A stretch of 64,000 bases of DNA, taken from Maricaulis sp963975345. Lineage in GTDB: Bacteria; Pseudomonadota; Alphaproteobacteria; Caulobacterales; Maricaulaceae. The stretch is taken from assembly GCF_963975345.1 (NCBI RefSeq), contig NZ_CAXBGE010000011.1:62001-126000 (forward strand), written 5' to 3'. This document shows, piece after piece, positions 52,388 to 59,669 of the stretch. The notes below the pieces were generated by a model. The model searched no databases. It was not told where the DNA came from and saw only the letters and a list, made by a program, of their open reading frames with translations. The translations under genes were made by a program, and so were the position numbers. Position 1 is the stretch's first letter. Every line of letters starts with the position of its first letter.

Positions 52388-52694
52388 GAAATCGGAATGC
52401 CCTCCGATTTTCGTGGAAACCGGACAAAATCGCAGAGCCGGGATGGTTTCAGGCGGAATCGCGAGGCCGGAGCGGGTAAGGATGACGGGCGGACGGGTCG
52501 GCAGTGTCCCGCCCCAACCAATACAAAACAGCTTTTCCCCGGATTTATTCCGGGGCCCGCTGGAAGGGAATTCAGCCAGGCTCCCAACCCATGGCAGACC
52601 CCGAAATTCGCTGCGCTCCTCCGGGGGAAGTGGTGTGGGTTGGTGTTGGCATAGTGCGTAATTGCCAGCTTATCCTTTATCCTACACAATTAGC

Positions 52695-52783
52695 CCACGT
52701 CATCCTGACGCAAGTCAGGACCTCGACGCGACAAGTGCGGAGCCTGTGATATCGAGGTCCTGACTTGCGTCAGGATGACGTGG
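52695..52783. repeat. 32-bp perfect inverted repeat in the gene-free stretch
   Basis: The arm at 52695-52726 matches 52752-52783 exactly in reverse complement, with 25 bases between. Each arm holds the small palindrome CCTGACGCAAGTCAGG, so two nested hairpins form within one large one. CATCCTGACGCAAGTCAGGA units are familiar as dispersed intergenic repeats in alphaproteobacteria (from memory). Confidence 0.75.
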
Positions 52784-53040
52784 TTAAACGCAACTTATCC
52801 CCACCCCCTTCACCTGCGCGCCTACTCCAGCTGTTCCGGTCGCACGGGAGGCGTGGGCTCAGTCATTCGCGGCGCTCGGGAGCGTGGAGCGAGTCCGGGC
52901 AGAGGGGTGACATCCCGAGCGCTGGCGTGGTCATCGGAGAGGAGGGCGGCATTCGGGCTCGACCGCTAGTCCACTCCGGTTTCCAGACGGTGGCCGTAAG
53001 GTGACCGACCAAATCTCCCATCGTTTTCCAGGAAGAATTG

Positions 53041-53104
53041 GTGGGACGTCCCGGATGTCACCCCCACTCATCTACCTCAACTCCGGCATTCGCCGGCGTC
53101 CCAC
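53041..53104. repeat. Small stem-loop repeat related to the 421-551 element
   Basis: Outer arms GTGGGACG (53041-53048) and CGTCCCAC (53097-53104) pair, and inside is the hairpin CCGGC-ATTC-GCCGG (53083-53096). The GTCCCGGAT string and the GCATTCGC hairpin core also occur in the element near 421-551, so the two look like members of one repeat family. Confidence 0.5.
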
Positions 53105-53197
53105 ACACCTCCCATTGCGAGGTGCCCCCTTATCCCTCCAGCCGCTCACGGCATGGAGATTTCGGTATGAGCTGAAACGATGCCCCGCGCGAACGGT

Positions 53198-53902
53198 TCA
53201 GTTTTCGCCGCGGCGCGGTGCGGGTCGGCGCGCAGGGGTGAGTGCGTTTTGGCCGGGGCGCATTTGGCGGCGTGCCGGTATTTCGGACCTGTCGCCAAGT
53301 TCACCACGCGCCGCTGCCATCATGGTCTGGAAAGTTGGTGCCAGACCTGCTTGCGTCAAGGCGGAGTTTTCATGGTAGGCCGCGACCCCGATCTGGCCGG
53401 CCAAGGCTTCACACTCCTCACGCGGTATCGGATCGCGAGACACCCCGTTCGGGTCATCACGCAGGTCGGCCTTCATACCGATCAGGATGATGGGAGCTTG
53501 GGGCAGGTGGTGGCGAATTTCGGGTAGCCATCTTTCGGTTACAGCCGCAAAACTGCTGCGGCTGGTGAGCGAAAAACCGAGGCCAACAACCGCCGCGCCC
53601 GGATATGAAAGCGGACGAATGCGGTCAAAATCTTCGGCGCCCGGGGTGTCGGTCAACTCCAGCTGCGTCGGAAGCCCCTGATACAGGAGATTGGCGGTCA
53701 ATGTATCGAAACCGGTGGCGACGCCTTCAACCGGAAACCGGTTCGTCGTGTACGAAACCAGCATGCTGCTCTTGCCGACATGAGGATTGCCGACAAAAAC
53801 CATTTTGATCATGGATATACCGGTGCGCGCCTGTGCGGACCGCGGCAGCGCCAATGTGAGCGCGCTCGCACCTCCTAAAGCCAATATGTCGCGTCGGTTC
53901 AT
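53198..53902 (-). CDS. Rho/Rac-type small GTPase with twin-arginine (Tat) signal sequence
   Basis: A 234-residue protein. Residues 1-26 form a Tat-type signal (MNRRDILALGGASALTLALP, ending at SAQA). The rest is a complete G domain: P-loop GNPHVGKSS (38-46, K44), switch I threonine T63 in VATGFD, DTPG (85-88), G4 MKADLRDD (143-150) and G5 NSALTQ (179-184). SYTTNRFP, RIRPLSYP and PEIRHHLPQAPIIL match animal Rac/Rho proteins, and a shortened Rho insert is kept. The catalytic switch II glutamine is alanine (A89) and the prenylated CAAX end is missing; a basic tail (about 200-234) replaces it. GGGGGG lies six bases before the ATG. An internal ATG at residue 31 would make a cytoplasmic form but lacks a ribosome site. 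Confidence 0.88.
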   Translation of the reverse strand: MNRRDILALGGASALTLALPRSAQARTGISMIKMVFVGNPHVGKSSMLVSYTTNRFPVEGVATGFDTLTANLLYQGLPTQLELTDTPGAEDFDRIRPLSYPGAAVVGLGFSLTSRSSFAAVTERWLPEIRHHLPQAPIILIGMKADLRDDPNGVSRDPIPREECEALAGQIGVAAYHENSALTQAGLAPTFQTMMAAARGELGDRSEIPARRQMRPGQNALTPARRPAPRRGEN

Positions 53903-54132
53903 TTCAAGCCCCCCAGAAGTCCACAACCCGGATGCTAGCACAGACAAGCTGTTGTCTTCACCATGATCTCGCCCCAGGGAGCCTGGACACCCTCGTCGTG
54001 GCGCGCGGAAAAACGGGCCCCTAATGCGCGGCCAGATCAGGGGCCAGAGTTAGGGATGGTGGTGCAGAAACCCGCCCTGTTACCGCGGCTTGCGGGACGG
54101 GCCTGAAGGCAGAGACCGGTGTCGGGAGGTGG

Positions 54133-54223
54133 TGGCGGAGAGGATGGGATTCGAACCCACGATACCCTTTTGAGGTATATCCCCTTAGCAGGGGGACGCC
54201 TTCGACCACTCGGCCACCTCTCC
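54133..54223 (-). tRNA. tRNA-Ser (anticodon GCU)
   Basis: A 91-base serine tRNA including the encoded CCA end. The acceptor stem GGAGAGG pairs with CCTCTCC, discriminator G; the anticodon stem TCCCC/GGGGA carries loop CTGCTAA with anticodon GCT (reads AGC and AGU codons); a long variable arm precedes the GTTCGAATC T-loop. It is transcribed toward the GTPase gene, whose 5' side lies beyond the tRNA 3' end. Confidence 0.95.
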
Positions 54224-54334
54224 ACCTGCGGGTTTAGAATGCCCGGGCGGGGCTATCAAGCGCGAGTTGCGGCAAATGGCTGCACTGAACACACCTGCCA
54301 AGGCGGGGCATCCGGTGCAGCCTTGGTGATTGGC

Positions 54335-55546
54335 CTAGAAAAACGCCTGCAGGCCTGTCTGGGCACGGCCCAGGATCAGGGCGTGGACATCGTGGGCGCC
54401 TTCATAGGTGTTGACGGTTTCCAGATTGACCATGTGGCGCATCACCTGGAATTCCTCGGAAATGCCGTTGCCGCCATGCATGTCACGCGCCTGGCGGGCG
54501 ATATCGAGCGCCTTGCCGCAATTATTGCGTTTGACGATCGAGATCATTTCCGGCGCCGCATTGGCTTCGTCCATCAGGCGGCCCACGCGTAAAGACGCCT
54601 GTAGGCCAAGCGAGATTTCGGTCTGCATGTCGGCGAGCTTCTTCTGGTAGAGCTGGGTCTGGGCGAGGGGGCGGCCGAATTGCTTGCGGTCGAGCCCGTA
54701 TTGCCGCGCCGCATGCCAGCAGAATTCTGCCGCACCGAGCACGCCCCAGGAAATGCCGTAACGGGCGCGGTTGAGACAGCCGAACGGGCCTTTCAGGCCA
54801 GAGACGTTCGGCAGGAGCGCATCCTCGCCGACCTCAACATTATCCATCACGATCTCGCCGGTGATCGAAGCGCGAAGCGAGAGCTTGCCGCCAATCTTCG
54901 GCGCGGTGAGGCCTTTGATGCCCTTGTCGAGCACGAATCCGCGAATCTTGCCGTCATGGGCGTCGGACTTGGCCCAGACGACGAAGACATCGGCAATCGG
55001 TGAATTGGAGATCCACATTTTCGCGCCATTGAGGCGGTAGCCGTCGGCGGTCTTGGTGGCGCGGGTTTTCATACCGCCCGGGTCGGAGCCGGCATCCGGC
55101 TCGGTCAGGCCGAAACAGCCAATCCATTCGCCACTGGCCAGCTTGGGCAGATATTTCATCCGCTGCTCTTCGGAGCCATAGGCATAGATCGGATACATCA
55201 CCAGGGACGACTGGACCGACATCATCGAACGATAGCCGCTATCAACGCGCTCAACTTCGCGAGCGACCAGGCCATAGGCGACATAACCCAGCTCGGCGCC
55301 GCCATAGGCTTCCGGGATGGTGGAGCCGAGCAGGCCCAGCTCACCCATTTCGCGGAAGATTTCCGGATCGGTCTTTTCTTCGCGATAGGCCTCGATGACC
55401 CGCGGCTGCAGCTTGTTTTGGGCGTAGGAACGGGCGGCATCGCGCACCAGGCGCTCTTCCTCGGTCAGCTGGTCTTCGAGGCGGAAAGCATCTTCCCAGT
55501 CGAAGCGGCCGAGATCCGGTGCGTCCTTGGCTTTGAGTGTGGTCAT
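54335..55546 (-). CDS. gcdH: Acyl-CoA dehydrogenase, glutaryl-CoA dehydrogenase type
   Basis: Oxidises and decarboxylates glutaryl-CoA to crotonyl-CoA in lysine and tryptophan breakdown. The 403-residue length is normal. RSMMSVQSSLVMYPIYAYGS, GCFGLTEPDAGSDPGGMKT (the FAD-binding TEP...GSD motif), and the C-terminal NTYEGAHDVHALILGRAQTG, with the base glutamate in NTYEG, are those of GcdH rather than short-chain dehydrogenases. It shares a four-base overlap with the enoyl-CoA hydratase gene downstream in reading order, so the pair forms a beta-oxidation-like unit. Confidence 0.88.
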   Translation of the reverse strand: MTTLKAKDAPDLGRFDWEDAFRLEDQLTEEERLVRDAARSYAQNKLQPRVIEAYREEKTDPEIFREMGELGLLGSTIPEAYGGAELGYVAYGLVAREVERVDSGYRSMMSVQSSLVMYPIYAYGSEEQRMKYLPKLASGEWIGCFGLTEPDAGSDPGGMKTRATKTADGYRLNGAKMWISNSPIADVFVVWAKSDAHDGKIRGFVLDKGIKGLTAPKIGGKLSLRASITGEIVMDNVEVGEDALLPNVSGLKGPFGCLNRARYGISWGVLGAAEFCWHAARQYGLDRKQFGRPLAQTQLYQKKLADMQTEISLGLQASLRVGRLMDEANAAPEMISIVKRNNCGKALDIARQARDMHGGNGISEEFQVMRHMVNLETVNTYEGAHDVHALILGRAQTGLQAFF

Positions 55547-56361
55547 GATTGTTTCGTCCCCGTGCCTGGTGCCGGTGTCATGGCGTTGAAATCCGGTTTT
55601 CGCTTCTCGAGAAAGGCGCGATAGCCCTCGTTGAAATCTGCGTGTTTGAAAGCCCCGGCAAACAGGGCTTTCGTCTCATCATCATCCCCGTCCTGACCAG
55701 CCAGGACCAGAGTGAGCATGCGTTTGGTCAATTCGGCTGAATGCGGCGACATGTCCAGTAGCTGATCCACATAGTCGGCGACGAGCCGCTCCAGGCCCGC
55801 CGGCGACGTCACCCGATTGGCAAGGCCGCAGGCGAGCGCCTCGGCGGCGTCCAGTTTGCGGGCTGAGAATAGCAGGTCGCGGGCCATCGGCGCGCCGACC
55901 GCCGCGACGAGACGCTTGGTATCATTGAAGGGGTAGATCAGTCCCATTTTCGCCGGGGTGATGGCAAAGCGGGCGCTCTCATCGGCAAAGCGCAGATCGC
56001 AGGCCAGCGCCAGCGCGCAGCCGCCACCGATACAGGCACCGCGGATCATCGCGATGGTTGGGTGCGGGAAGGCGGCGAGAGCATCGAGCGCGGCGGCGAT
56101 CTGGCGCGAATAGGCCTCGCCGCGTGCCGGAGTGGCGTAAACCTCGGCGAATTCGGAGATGTCGGCGCCCGAGGCGAAGCCATCGCCAGCGCCGCGCACG
56201 ACCAGTACACGGCAATCGTCGGCGATATCCCCAAGCAGGCCGGGCAGGGCGGCCCACATTGCTTGGGTGAAGGCATTGCGGGTGTGTGGCCGGTTGATCA
56301 CCAGCTCGGCGACGCCGCCACGGCGCTGTATTGTCAGGCCATCGTCGAGCGGTTGTGTCAT
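55543..56361 (-). CDS. Enoyl-CoA hydratase/isomerase family protein
   Basis: A 272-residue crotonase-fold enzyme. GAGDGFASGADISEFAEV holds the oxyanion region, and the IRGACIGGGCALALACDLRFA block is the family's core; the usual catalytic Glu in the last helix turn appears in ...AKMGLIYPFND. It starts the two-gene unit with glutaryl-CoA dehydrogenase, and hydration of the crotonyl-CoA that GcdH makes is the plausible joint step. It is divergent from the symporter gene. Exact substrate is not proven. Confidence 0.86.
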   Translation of the reverse strand: MTQPLDDGLTIQRRGGVAELVINRPHTRNAFTQAMWAALPGLLGDIADDCRVLVVRGAGDGFASGADISEFAEVYATPARGEAYSRQIAAALDALAAFPHPTIAMIRGACIGGGCALALACDLRFADESARFAITPAKMGLIYPFNDTKRLVAAVGAPMARDLLFSARKLDAAEALACGLANRVTSPAGLERLVADYVDQLLDMSPHSAELTKRMLTLVLAGQDGDDDETKALFAGAFKHADFNEGYRAFLEKRKPDFNAMTPAPGTGTKQS

Positions 56362-56498
56362 CGGCGTGAAAAATCTCTTTGCAATCAGGCGGGTCGCAGC
56401 GAAACCTTGGTATCGCCGAGAAAACCAGCATAAACCTGTGACAATGGGTGAGAGAAGCGCAGCGCTGCGTTTCGCGCAAGGCGGCCGGGGAGGGCGTT

Positions 56499-57965
56499 AT
56501 GAACCAACAGACACTGATCGTGCTGATCACGCTGGTGATCTATAATTTCGTTCTGGTCGGGGTCGGCGTCTGGGCCAGCAAGCGCAACCAGAATGAATCC
56601 GATTTCTTCGTCGCCAGCCAGGGGCTCGGCGCCTGGGTGGCGGGCCTGTCCTACGCCGCCTCGACCTCTTCGGCCTGGGTGCTGCTGGGCTTTACCGGCT
56701 TTGTTTACGCGACCGGCCTGTCGGCACTGTGGATGGTGCCCGGGATATGGGGCGGCTATGTCGCGGTCTGGCTCTGGTTCGGCAAACGTCTGCGTGAGGA
56801 AACGGCTGCTGAAGGCCATATCACCCTGACCGATTTTCTCGCCGCGAAATCGAGCGGCCGGATGCGGGTTTTGATCACCTCTCTCGCCTCGATCCTGATC
56901 GTGTTCTGCTTTGTTTTCTATATCGCGGCCCAGTTCGGTGCCGCAGCTGCCGCCTTTGAAACCCAATTCCCCCTCAATCAAACCGAGGCCGTGATGATCG
57001 GCGCGGCGGTGATCCTGATCTATTCCCTGCTGGGCGGGTTTTGGGCTGTCAGTGTCACCGACATGCTGCAGGGCTTCATGATGGTGCTGGTGGCGCTGAC
57101 CCTGCCGGTTGCCGCCTTGATCGCCGCTGGCGGACCGGCGCAGATTTTCGCCACCTTGGCGGTGGAGGCGCCGCCGGCCTATCTCGATTTTTCCGGGGGC
57201 CGCGCCGGCTTCATGTTGGGCGGTTTCGTGCTCGGCGTTTGGGGTGTCGGCATTGGCGCTTTGGGCCAACCGCAATTGATGTCACGCCTGATGGCGGTCA
57301 AGGATGAGGCTGCGCGCTATCGCGGTTTCGCCATCGCGATGGTCTGGGCCGTGATCATGTTCACCGGCATGACGGTGCTGGCGCTGGCCGGACGCGCTCT
57401 GGTCGGCGGCAACGAAAATGGCGAGAACCTGTTCTACCTGCTGGCTGGCGATTTATTGCCGCCGGTTCTGGCCGGCATCGTGCTGGCCGCCGTGCTTTCG
57501 GCGGTCATGTCGACAGTTGATTCCATCCTGCTGGTGGCGGCCGCCGCCATTGCCCATGATATGGGCCTATCGCGGCGCTTTCCCGGCAGCGAGCTGACGG
57601 TTTCGCGCATCGTGATGCTGGCCATCGCTCTCGTTGCGATCTGGATGACGCTGGCCCTGCCGAGCACCATCTTCGCCCGTGTCTTGTTCGCCTGGGCCGC
57701 GCTGGGCGCCGCCTTTGGCCCGATCATCATCATGCGGGTGATGCGTATAGAGCCGAGCGGCCGCGCCGTGCTTGGCGCGATGGCGACCGGTTTTGCCCTG
57801 ACGGTCTTCTTCAACGCGATGGGCGCCGTCGATCCGGCCGGGCTGGACGGGGTAATGCGCACCCTCGCCGAACTGGCCCGTCTGCCCGGCGATCCGTTTG
57901 AACGGGTCGTGCCTTGGGTGCCGGCGCTGGCGATATTGTGGTTCGGGCGGGTGAAGGCGGGGTAG
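56499..57965 (+). CDS. Sodium:solute symporter (SSS family, PutP-like)
   Basis: A 488-residue inner-membrane symporter with about thirteen helices. The start (GVGVWASKRNQNESDFFVASQGLGAWV) and the AASTSSAWVLLGFTGFVYATG block resemble the sodium/proline symporter PutP; a LLPPVLAGIVLAAVLSAVMSTVDS segment in the middle is a family signature. GGGGAGGG precedes the ATG at 56499. It is divergent from the enoyl-CoA hydratase gene. Proline is the first guess for the substrate, pantothenate or other solutes being possible. Confidence 0.88.
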   Translation: MNQQTLIVLITLVIYNFVLVGVGVWASKRNQNESDFFVASQGLGAWVAGLSYAASTSSAWVLLGFTGFVYATGLSALWMVPGIWGGYVAVWLWFGKRLREETAAEGHITLTDFLAAKSSGRMRVLITSLASILIVFCFVFYIAAQFGAAAAAFETQFPLNQTEAVMIGAAVILIYSLLGGFWAVSVTDMLQGFMMVLVALTLPVAALIAAGGPAQIFATLAVEAPPAYLDFSGGRAGFMLGGFVLGVWGVGIGALGQPQLMSRLMAVKDEAARYRGFAIAMVWAVIMFTGMTVLALAGRALVGGNENGENLFYLLAGDLLPPVLAGIVLAAVLSAVMSTVDSILLVAAAAIAHDMGLSRRFPGSELTVSRIVMLAIALVAIWMTLALPSTIFARVLFAWAALGAAFGPIIIMRVMRIEPSGRAVLGAMATGFALTVFFNAMGAVDPAGLDGVMRTLAELARLPGDPFERVVPWVPALAILWFGRVKAG

Positions 57966-58064
57966 GGGGCGCCTTAAGGGCTTAGTCTTCCACAACCCCT
58001 GCGCTCAATCGCGCTTTCCCCGCGCGCCGGTCGCTGGACCCGTGTAGCCGAAGCGGCTTACGCC

Positions 58065-58880
58065 TTGAGGCGTGTTGTTGGGGCTGGGATATTGCGCAAT
58101 CCGGTTATCGCGGCCTTGGTCGTGGCTTTGGTGTCGGCGCTGTCGGCCGGTGCCCAGGAAATCCATATCGTGCACTGCTATCGCGGCGCGTGCCCGAGCG
58201 GGACGCCGGTCAGCAATGATCTGATCGTGCGTGAGATTTATGCGCTGTCCTCCAATGACGCCACCAAGCTGGCCGACTGGGTTGCCTACCGGGTGACGCG
58301 TGAGACGATGGGATCGTCGGCGGATCTGAACCGCAATTGGCGCAGTGATGAGTTCCTCGACGAGGACGAGACGTTGGAGGCTGGCCGCGGCGCGCGCGAC
58401 GATTATCAGGGCGCCAATCGGGCGTCGGGCTATGATCGCGGCCACCAGGCACCCTTGGCCTCTTTCGCCGGGACACCGTTTTGGCGCTCTACCAATATCT
58501 ATTCCAACATCACACCGCAGACTGCGGCGCTCAATCAGGGCGCATGGGTGGCACTGGAGACCGCTGTGCGTGATATCGCCTGGACGCGGCGTGAACTCTA
58601 CGTGCTGACCGGACCGCTCTATGAGCGCGACATGCCGGCGCTGGGCAATGCGGGCGAGCCGCATTCGGTGCCGTCCGCCTATTGGAAGCTGGTGATCGAT
58701 GCGGCGGGTAACTCGGCGGGCTTTATCTTTGATCAATCCACACTGCGCGACGCGGACTATTGTGATCACTCCGTCTCGATCAATGAGATCGAACAGCGCA
58801 CCGGGCTGGATCTGATGATCGGTTCCGTTAGCGGGCCCGGCGGTGATGTGCGCGTCGCGCTGGGCTGCGTTGCGGTGTGA
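58065..58880 (+). CDS. Secreted DNA/RNA non-specific endonuclease
   Basis: A 271-residue exported nuclease of the Serratia-type beta-beta-alpha-metal family. A hydrophobic signal (VIAALVVALVSALSAGA) precedes the mature protein; the DRGH motif (SGYDRGHQAPLAS) carries the catalytic histidine and NITPQTAALNQGAW the metal-binding asparagine. Starts: the TTG at 58065 or the TTG at 58092, which follows a GGGGCTGGG stretch; neither has an ideal ribosome site. It may degrade extracellular nucleic acid for phosphate and nucleoside supply. Confidence 0.87.
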   Translation: MRRVVGAGILRNPVIAALVVALVSALSAGAQEIHIVHCYRGACPSGTPVSNDLIVREIYALSSNDATKLADWVAYRVTRETMGSSADLNRNWRSDEFLDEDETLEAGRGARDDYQGANRASGYDRGHQAPLASFAGTPFWRSTNIYSNITPQTAALNQGAWVALETAVRDIAWTRRELYVLTGPLYERDMPALGNAGEPHSVPSAYWKLVIDAAGNSAGFIFDQSTLRDADYCDHSVSINEIEQRTGLDLMIGSVSGPGGDVRVALGCVAV

Positions 58881-59108
58881 GGCGCTATAAGGGGCTGGCG
58901 GTTGGTTGAGCGAGATGAAGCCGGACCGCGCCTTGCCGGGGTGAGGCGGCGGGCCTATTCTCCCGCCTATGAGCCTGTTTGTTGTCAGACCTGCGCGCGC
59001 CATAGCGGCGCAGCGAATTACGGGCCCGGTCTCGCATGGCGAGCCGGATTTCCGTGATTGATTTGACTGGATGCCGGTATCGGCATCGACACTTGCGAGT
59101 GAATGCTC
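58881..59108. other. Intergenic stretch before the P-loop kinase gene
   Basis: 228 bases without a convincing gene. A 30-codon frame at 58969-59061 has no ribosome site. The promoter of the kinase gene is expected here; no clear hexamers were picked out. Confidence 0.4.
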
Positions 59109-59597
59109 ATGCCCACACCTGCCCAACTTCATCTCGTCTGCGGCAAGATCGCCGCCGGCAAATCCACCCTTTGCGCCCGGCTTGCCGAGGCCCGCGGGAC
59201 AATACTGCTCAGCGAAGATCTGTGGCTCTCGACGCTCTGGCCTGGGGAGATCGTAAAGCTGGCCGATTATGCGCGGTGTTCAACCCGGCTGCGCGCCGTG
59301 ATGGGCGATCATATCGCGGCCTTGCTGCGCGCCGGCGTCAGCGTGGTGCTGGACTTTCCGGCCAATACCCTGCCCCCGCGCAGCTGGATGCGATCCATCC
59401 TTGATGCGAGCAGTGCGGCGCACACGCTGCACTGGCTCGATGTGAGCGATGAGGTCTGCAAGGCGCGGCTGCGTGATCGCAATGCTGCGGCCGATCATGC
59501 CTATCAGGCCAGCGAAACAGAGTTCGACCTGTTTACGCGCTATTTCGTGCCACCAGGCGCGGAGGAGGGGTTTGATGTGATCCGTTACGAGGCCTGA
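59109..59597 (+). CDS. P-loop kinase-like ATP-binding protein
   Basis: A 162-residue nucleotide-binding protein of the AAA_33/zeta-toxin-like kinase group. The Walker A is GKIAAGKST (residues 12-20) right after the first strand LHLVCG, VVLDFPANT is the Walker B-like strand, and an arginine-rich region (CKARLRDRNAAADH) resembles the lid of small kinases. Such proteins phosphorylate small molecules; the substrate is unknown. The ATG at 59109 is preferred over one six bases upstream because the conserved domain starts closely after. It stands alone before the ccm operon. Confidence 0.8.
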   Translation: MPTPAQLHLVCGKIAAGKSTLCARLAEARGTILLSEDLWLSTLWPGEIVKLADYARCSTRLRAVMGDHIAALLRAGVSVVLDFPANTLPPRSWMRSILDASSAAHTLHWLDVSDEVCKARLRDRNAAADHAYQASETEFDLFTRYFVPPGAEEGFDVIRYEA

Positions 59598-59669
59598 GTG
59601 TCCCAACTGTTTGCCCCCTGCGACACCCAGACCCTTGACGCGGCGCGCGTCTCGTAAGACCAACCAGTT

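Larger units (their letters stand above)
52388..53197. other. Gene-free, repeat-rich 810-base stretch
   Basis: No convincing gene is seen on either strand; the longest open frames lack ribosome sites and protein-like composition. It contains a CCCCGG-centred hairpin near 52535-52560, a long perfect palindrome at 52695-52783, and a smaller element at 53041-53104 that shares features with the repeat near 421. The mix of palindromes marks the end of the antiporter unit and the approach to the GTPase gene. Confidence 0.65.

Noticed and set aside
53001..53378. Plus-strand frame reading into the GTPase locus
   Set aside because: No ribosome site and protein composition not gene-like; overlaps the 3' end of the GTPase gene.
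52388..53900. Search by eye for a second copy of the tRNA-Ser 3' end (attachment site)
   Set aside because: None found, so integration at the tRNA is not supported directly.
58969..59061. 30-codon frame between the nuclease and the P-loop kinase
   Set aside because: No ribosome site and no sign of coupling to the next gene.
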